Origin: Arenibacter sp. P308M17 | GTDB lineage: Bacteria; Bacteroidota; Bacteroidia; Flavobacteriales; Flavobacteriaceae | Direction of reading: 5' to 3' | Assembly: GCF_003426735.1 (NCBI RefSeq) | Contig: NZ_QVON01000001.1 | Span: 372,001 to 436,000 of the forward strand | Length of the DNA stretch: 64,000 nt | Shown: in pieces, positions 60,880 through 64,000 of the stretch | Layout: the number at the start of each line of letters is the position of its first letter | Numbering within the stretch: position 1 is the first letter of the stretch | Made by a program: the position numbers and the translations under genes | The notes under the pieces: model-generated | What the model was told of the DNA's origin: nothing | Database searches by the model: none | Seen by the model: only the letters and a program-made list of their open reading frames with translations

Positions 60880-63800
60880 ATGAATAAAATTATCAAGCGC
60901 GTTCCCTTGTGGGGTGAAAAAACCTTTTGGCGCGGAATAATTAGCATTATGAGGATATTTATATTATTTATATGTATCGGTCTCAGCTCGGTCTATGCCA
61001 ACCTAACCAATGCTCAAACCAAGATCGACATTAATGTCACTGGAGTAACTTTTGAAGAGCTCTTTAAGGAAATACAGAGTAAAAGTGAATTTGTTTTCTT
61101 TTATAAGGATGATGTATTAAACAGTAAAAAAAAGATTTCCATACATCTAAAAAATGCAATTGTTGCCACCATATTGGATAATGCATTTTTGAACACAGAT
61201 CTTGATTATAAAATTGACGATAGACAGGTTGTAGTCAAGAAAAAAATAGTTTCAGTGCAGCCCGTAACACTCACCAATTACACAAAATTACAGGGTTTTT
61301 CCATTTCCGGGACTATTACGGACAATACTGGGGTTCCTTTGCCAGGGGCCAGTATTGTGGAAAAAGGAACTACCAATGGTACCCAATCCGATTTTGATGG
61401 CAACTTTTCCATGACGGTTGAAAATGGGAATTCGGGTTTAACCATTTCCTATATTGGCTTTGCAACAAAGGAAATCGCGATTAATGGACAGGAAGTTGTA
61501 AATGTTAGTTTGGAAGAAAGTTCTTCTGGGCTGGAAGAGGTTGTAGTTGTTGGATATGGTACCCAGGCCAAAAAAGATATTACCGGTTCGGTCAGTGTAG
61601 TGGACGGCGATGAAATTGCAGCGCGAAGTACTACCAACGTCTCCAATGCTTTACAAGGCTCTGTAGCCGGTGTAAGTGTTACTAGGAGCAACTCGGAACC
61701 TGGTGCAGGAAACGAAGTTAGGGTTAGGGGAGTCACCACTTTGCAGGGCAATAGTTCTCCCCTCATTCTTGTGGATGACGTACCTGTATCCAGTATCAAT
61801 GACGTGAACCCAGATCAAATAGAAAGTATTTCGGTTCTTAAAGACGGGGCTTCAGCTGCCATTTATGGGTCAAGGGCTGCTGCGGGAGTCATTATCATTA
61901 CTACAAAAAGAGGGAAAAGTGAGGTTTTCAACTTGGGATATAGTGGGGAGTATTTTATTAATACGCCTACGGAGACCAGAAAAACGGTGGCTGCCATACC
62001 CTATATGCAAATGGATAATGAAAAGGCCTGGAACGACAATGGAAATGATGGTAATGAATACCCTACTTGGTCGGAGGAACTCATTTCCAACTATACAGCC
62101 AACAATGCGATTAATCCAGACCAGTATCCAGATACCAATTGGAGAGACCTCATACTTAGGAAGTCTTCATCGGGATATCGTCACAACATCAATATAAGTG
62201 GGGGGTCAGAAAAGGTAAGGACCAATGCCTCCTTTGGTTATGAGTATCAAGATGCCTTGTACGCCTATCGGGACTGGAAAAGATATAATGCAAGGATCAA
62301 CAACGATATAAAAATATCGAATAAACTTGGTGCGACATTGGATTTTGCCATGAGATTGACAAAGGATGATAGGCCAACCGCAGATCCAACGGCCAGGGCA
62401 ATACAATCTGCACCAGTTTATGCGGCCATATGGGCCGATGGGAGGATAGGCGAAAGTAAATCTGGGGACAATATGTATGCGCAACTGCATCAAGGGGGGT
62501 ACCAGACCAATGAAAATTACCTGTTTTACGGAAAAGTGGGATTGTTTTATAAACCTAACGATGCTCTTAAGATTTCCGTGAATTTGGCTCCCAATTTCGA
62601 ATTTAATAAATATAAATTCTTTAATAAATCAATTCCTTATTGGGGCTTTGATGACCCAAACCAATTGGCTAATCCCAATTATATTTCGGGTCACAACTCA
62701 ACCCAAACCTATCTTATTGAAAGAAGGGCCAATGACAACACCATTACCACCCAAGCTCTGGTGAATTATGAAGAAAGTTTTGGCAATCATAATATTAGTG
62801 GTGTAATAGGCTATGAAGAGTTTTCATCCCAAAGTGAAACTTTGGGTGTTAGGGGCAATGAATTTGTCAGTAGCGATTATCCCTTCCTCAATCAAGCACC
62901 TATAGACAAGGTTTTTGATAGTGGTACAGGTGTATCGGAAAACGCCTATTCCTCATATTTCGGAAGGGTGGCCTATAATTTCAATAATAAATATTATCTA
63001 CAGGGTACGGTTAGAAGGGATGGTTCTTCCAGATTTGGAAAAGATTATAGATGGGGGTCGTTTCCCTCTGTTTCTGGAGGATGGGTTGTTTCCAACGAAA
63101 ATTTTATGGAAGCCCTGGATCCAGCTATTTCATTTTTAAAATTAAGGGCATCCTATGGTAGCCTTGGTAACGATAGATTGGGGAACTACCTTTACTTATC
63201 GGTACTTCAATTCAGTAATGCCTTAATCGCCAATGGGGGCAATGTACAGGCGGTAAGGTCTGCCGCCCAACGTTTTTTGGCTATTGAGGATGTAACTTGG
63301 GAAACCACTACAACCTTGGATCTTGGTATAGATTTAAACCTTTTCAATGACAGATTGTCCATAACCGCAGATTATTTTAAAAAAGATACCAGAGACATGC
63401 TTTTAGATCTTAGTATACCGGCGTTAAGTGGTTATGACGATCCAACAGTCAACGTGGGAGGAATGGATACCAAAGGTTGGGAATTGGGGTTAACCTATCG
63501 TCAAAGTATAGGGGATGTAAGATTGACAACCTCTTTTAACATTTTCGATTCCAAATCCATAATAGGTAATGTTAGTGGAAAACGTTTATTTGATGGGAAT
63601 TTTTTGTCTGAAGAGGGAACTGAATTTAGATCTTGGTATGGTTATCAATCGGACGGACTCTATCAAACTCAGGCGGAGGTTGATAATTCGGCCACAACCA
63701 GTGATGCGGTTAGCCCTGGAGACATTAAATATAAGGACATCAGTGGTCCGGACGGTACTCCTGATGGGGTGATAAATGAATTGGACAAGACTATTTTAGG

Positions 63801-64000
63801 CGGTTCATTACCGCGATATCAGTACGGGGGCAATCTTAATTTGGCCTACAAAAGGTTTGATTTTGGAGTGGTGTTTCAAGGTGTAGGACAGCAAAGTTTT
63901 AACCTATCCTCCAACTTTATCAGACCATTTCAAGAAAGTTGGCTGTCGCCTTCTACCCTATACGCAGGTAATTACTGGAGTGCCTATAATTCTCCGGATG
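60880..64000 (+). CDS. SusC-type TonB-dependent transporter with STN domain (3' truncated)
   Basis: The frame is open from the ATG at 60880 to the window end, 1040 codons; a normal SusC would need only a few tens more. A polar extension, then the signal segment 'MRIFILFICIGLSSVYA'. The STN domain (about 48-120, 'TFEELFKEIQSKSEFVFFYKDD') is followed by a carboxypeptidase-like domain (145-220, 'ISGTITDNTGVPLPGASIVE'), 'LEEVVVVGYGTQAKKDITG', the plug ('PLILVDDVPVSSINDV', 'SVLKDGASAAIYGSRAA') and most of the barrel. With the sigma and FecR genes just upstream it forms a self-inducing import unit. Its SusD should lie outside the window. Confidence 0.95.
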   Translation, partial: MNKIIKRVPLWGEKTFWRGIISIMRIFILFICIGLSSVYANLTNAQTKIDINVTGVTFEELFKEIQSKSEFVFFYKDDVLNSKKKISIHLKNAIVATILDNAFLNTDLDYKIDDRQVVVKKKIVSVQPVTLTNYTKLQGFSISGTITDNTGVPLPGASIVEKGTTNGTQSDFDGNFSMTVENGNSGLTISYIGFATKEIAINGQEVVNVSLEESSSGLEEVVVVGYGTQAKKDITGSVSVVDGDEIAARSTTNVSNALQGSVAGVSVTRSNSEPGAGNEVRVRGVTTLQGNSSPLILVDDVPVSSINDVNPDQIESISVLKDGASAAIYGSRAAAGVIIITTKRGKSEVFNLGYSGEYFINTPTETRKTVAAIPYMQMDNEKAWNDNGNDGNEYPTWSEELISNYTANNAINPDQYPDTNWRDLILRKSSSGYRHNINISGGSEKVRTNASFGYEYQDALYAYRDWKRYNARINNDIKISNKLGATLDFAMRLTKDDRPTADPTARAIQSAPVYAAIWADGRIGESKSGDNMYAQLHQGGYQTNENYLFYGKVGLFYKPNDALKISVNLAPNFEFNKYKFFNKSIPYWGFDDPNQLANPNYISGHNSTQTYLIERRANDNTITTQALVNYEESFGNHNISGVIGYEEFSSQSETLGVRGNEFVSSDYPFLNQAPIDKVFDSGTGVSENAYSSYFGRVAYNFNNKYYLQGTVRRDGSSRFGKDYRWGSFPSVSGGWVVSNENFMEALDPAISFLKLRASYGSLGNDRLGNYLYLSVLQFSNALIANGGNVQAVRSAAQRFLAIEDVTWETTTTLDLGIDLNLFNDRLSITADYFKKDTRDMLLDLSIPALSGYDDPTVNVGGMDTKGWELGLTYRQSIGDVRLTTSFNIFDSKSIIGNVSGKRLFDGNFLSEEGTEFRSWYGYQSDGLYQTQAEVDNSATTSDAVSPGDIKYKDISGPDGTPDGVINELDKTILGGSLPRYQYGGNLNLAYKRFDFGVVFQGVGQQSFNLSSNFIRPFQESWLSPSTLYAGNYWSAYNSPD

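Overview
The window reads as a chromosomal segment of a member of the Bacteroidota, most probably a marine-type Flavobacteriaceae. The evidence is the set of SusC/SusD pairs, FecR/ECF sigma switches, lipoprotein signal peptides ending in a Cys, TAnnTTTG-type -7 boxes and moderate-to-low GC. No species can be named from sequence reading alone. There is no rRNA, tRNA, phage or CRISPR array, and both ends cut through genes.

Region 1 (1-23342, all + strand) is a polysaccharide/oligosaccharide utilisation locus. It holds the tail of an AraC-type regulator, a secreted alpha/beta hydrolase, a GH29-like lipoprotein, a SusC/SusD pair, an FG-GAP/ASPIC surface protein, a GH36-like alpha-galactosidase-type lipoprotein and a large unassigned barrel lipoprotein. 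A cytoplasmic set follows: IlvD/Edd sugar-acid dehydratase, SDR dehydrogenase, SMP-30 lactonase and a sodium/solute symporter. This suggests outer-membrane capture and trimming of a glycan, then non-phosphorylative oxidation of the released sugar. The aldolase or hydrolase needed to finish such a route is not in the window. A promoter-like module is shared by the two glycan-enzyme transcripts at 748 and 13380.

Region 2 (23383-37233, mainly - strand) has a dienelactone-hydrolase-like protein, a decayed patch with heptamer and REP-like repeats, and a lone receiver protein. A second locus follows: beta-helix/PDZ lipoprotein, second GH29-like protein, SusD, STN-type SusC and FecR, with a divergently transcribed ECF sigma factor.

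Region 3 (37234-50610) has PEP synthase with a 51-codon companion ORF, a small secreted protein and a membrane protein. Next is an ECF sigma/FecR/TonB-receptor operon divergent from an extremely Asp-rich lipoprotein, then a LytTR regulator with its 7TMR-DISM/LytS-type kinase.

Region 4 (50863-58143) has a collagen-like lipoprotein and a PPC-like lipoprotein, a secreted protein preceded by a broken signal-peptide gene, and a minus-strand cluster (small secreted protein, DoxX, DsrE, SoxB-like metallophosphoesterase, TlpA thioredoxin) that looks like an inorganic-sulfur module. Region 5 (58968-64000) begins a third SusC locus with its own ECF sigma and FecR.

Between genes there are several repeat families. 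The most notable are two ~166-bp inverted-repeat elements with a third solo end, a three-armed palindrome in two copies, and 7-bp tandem repeats at three places.
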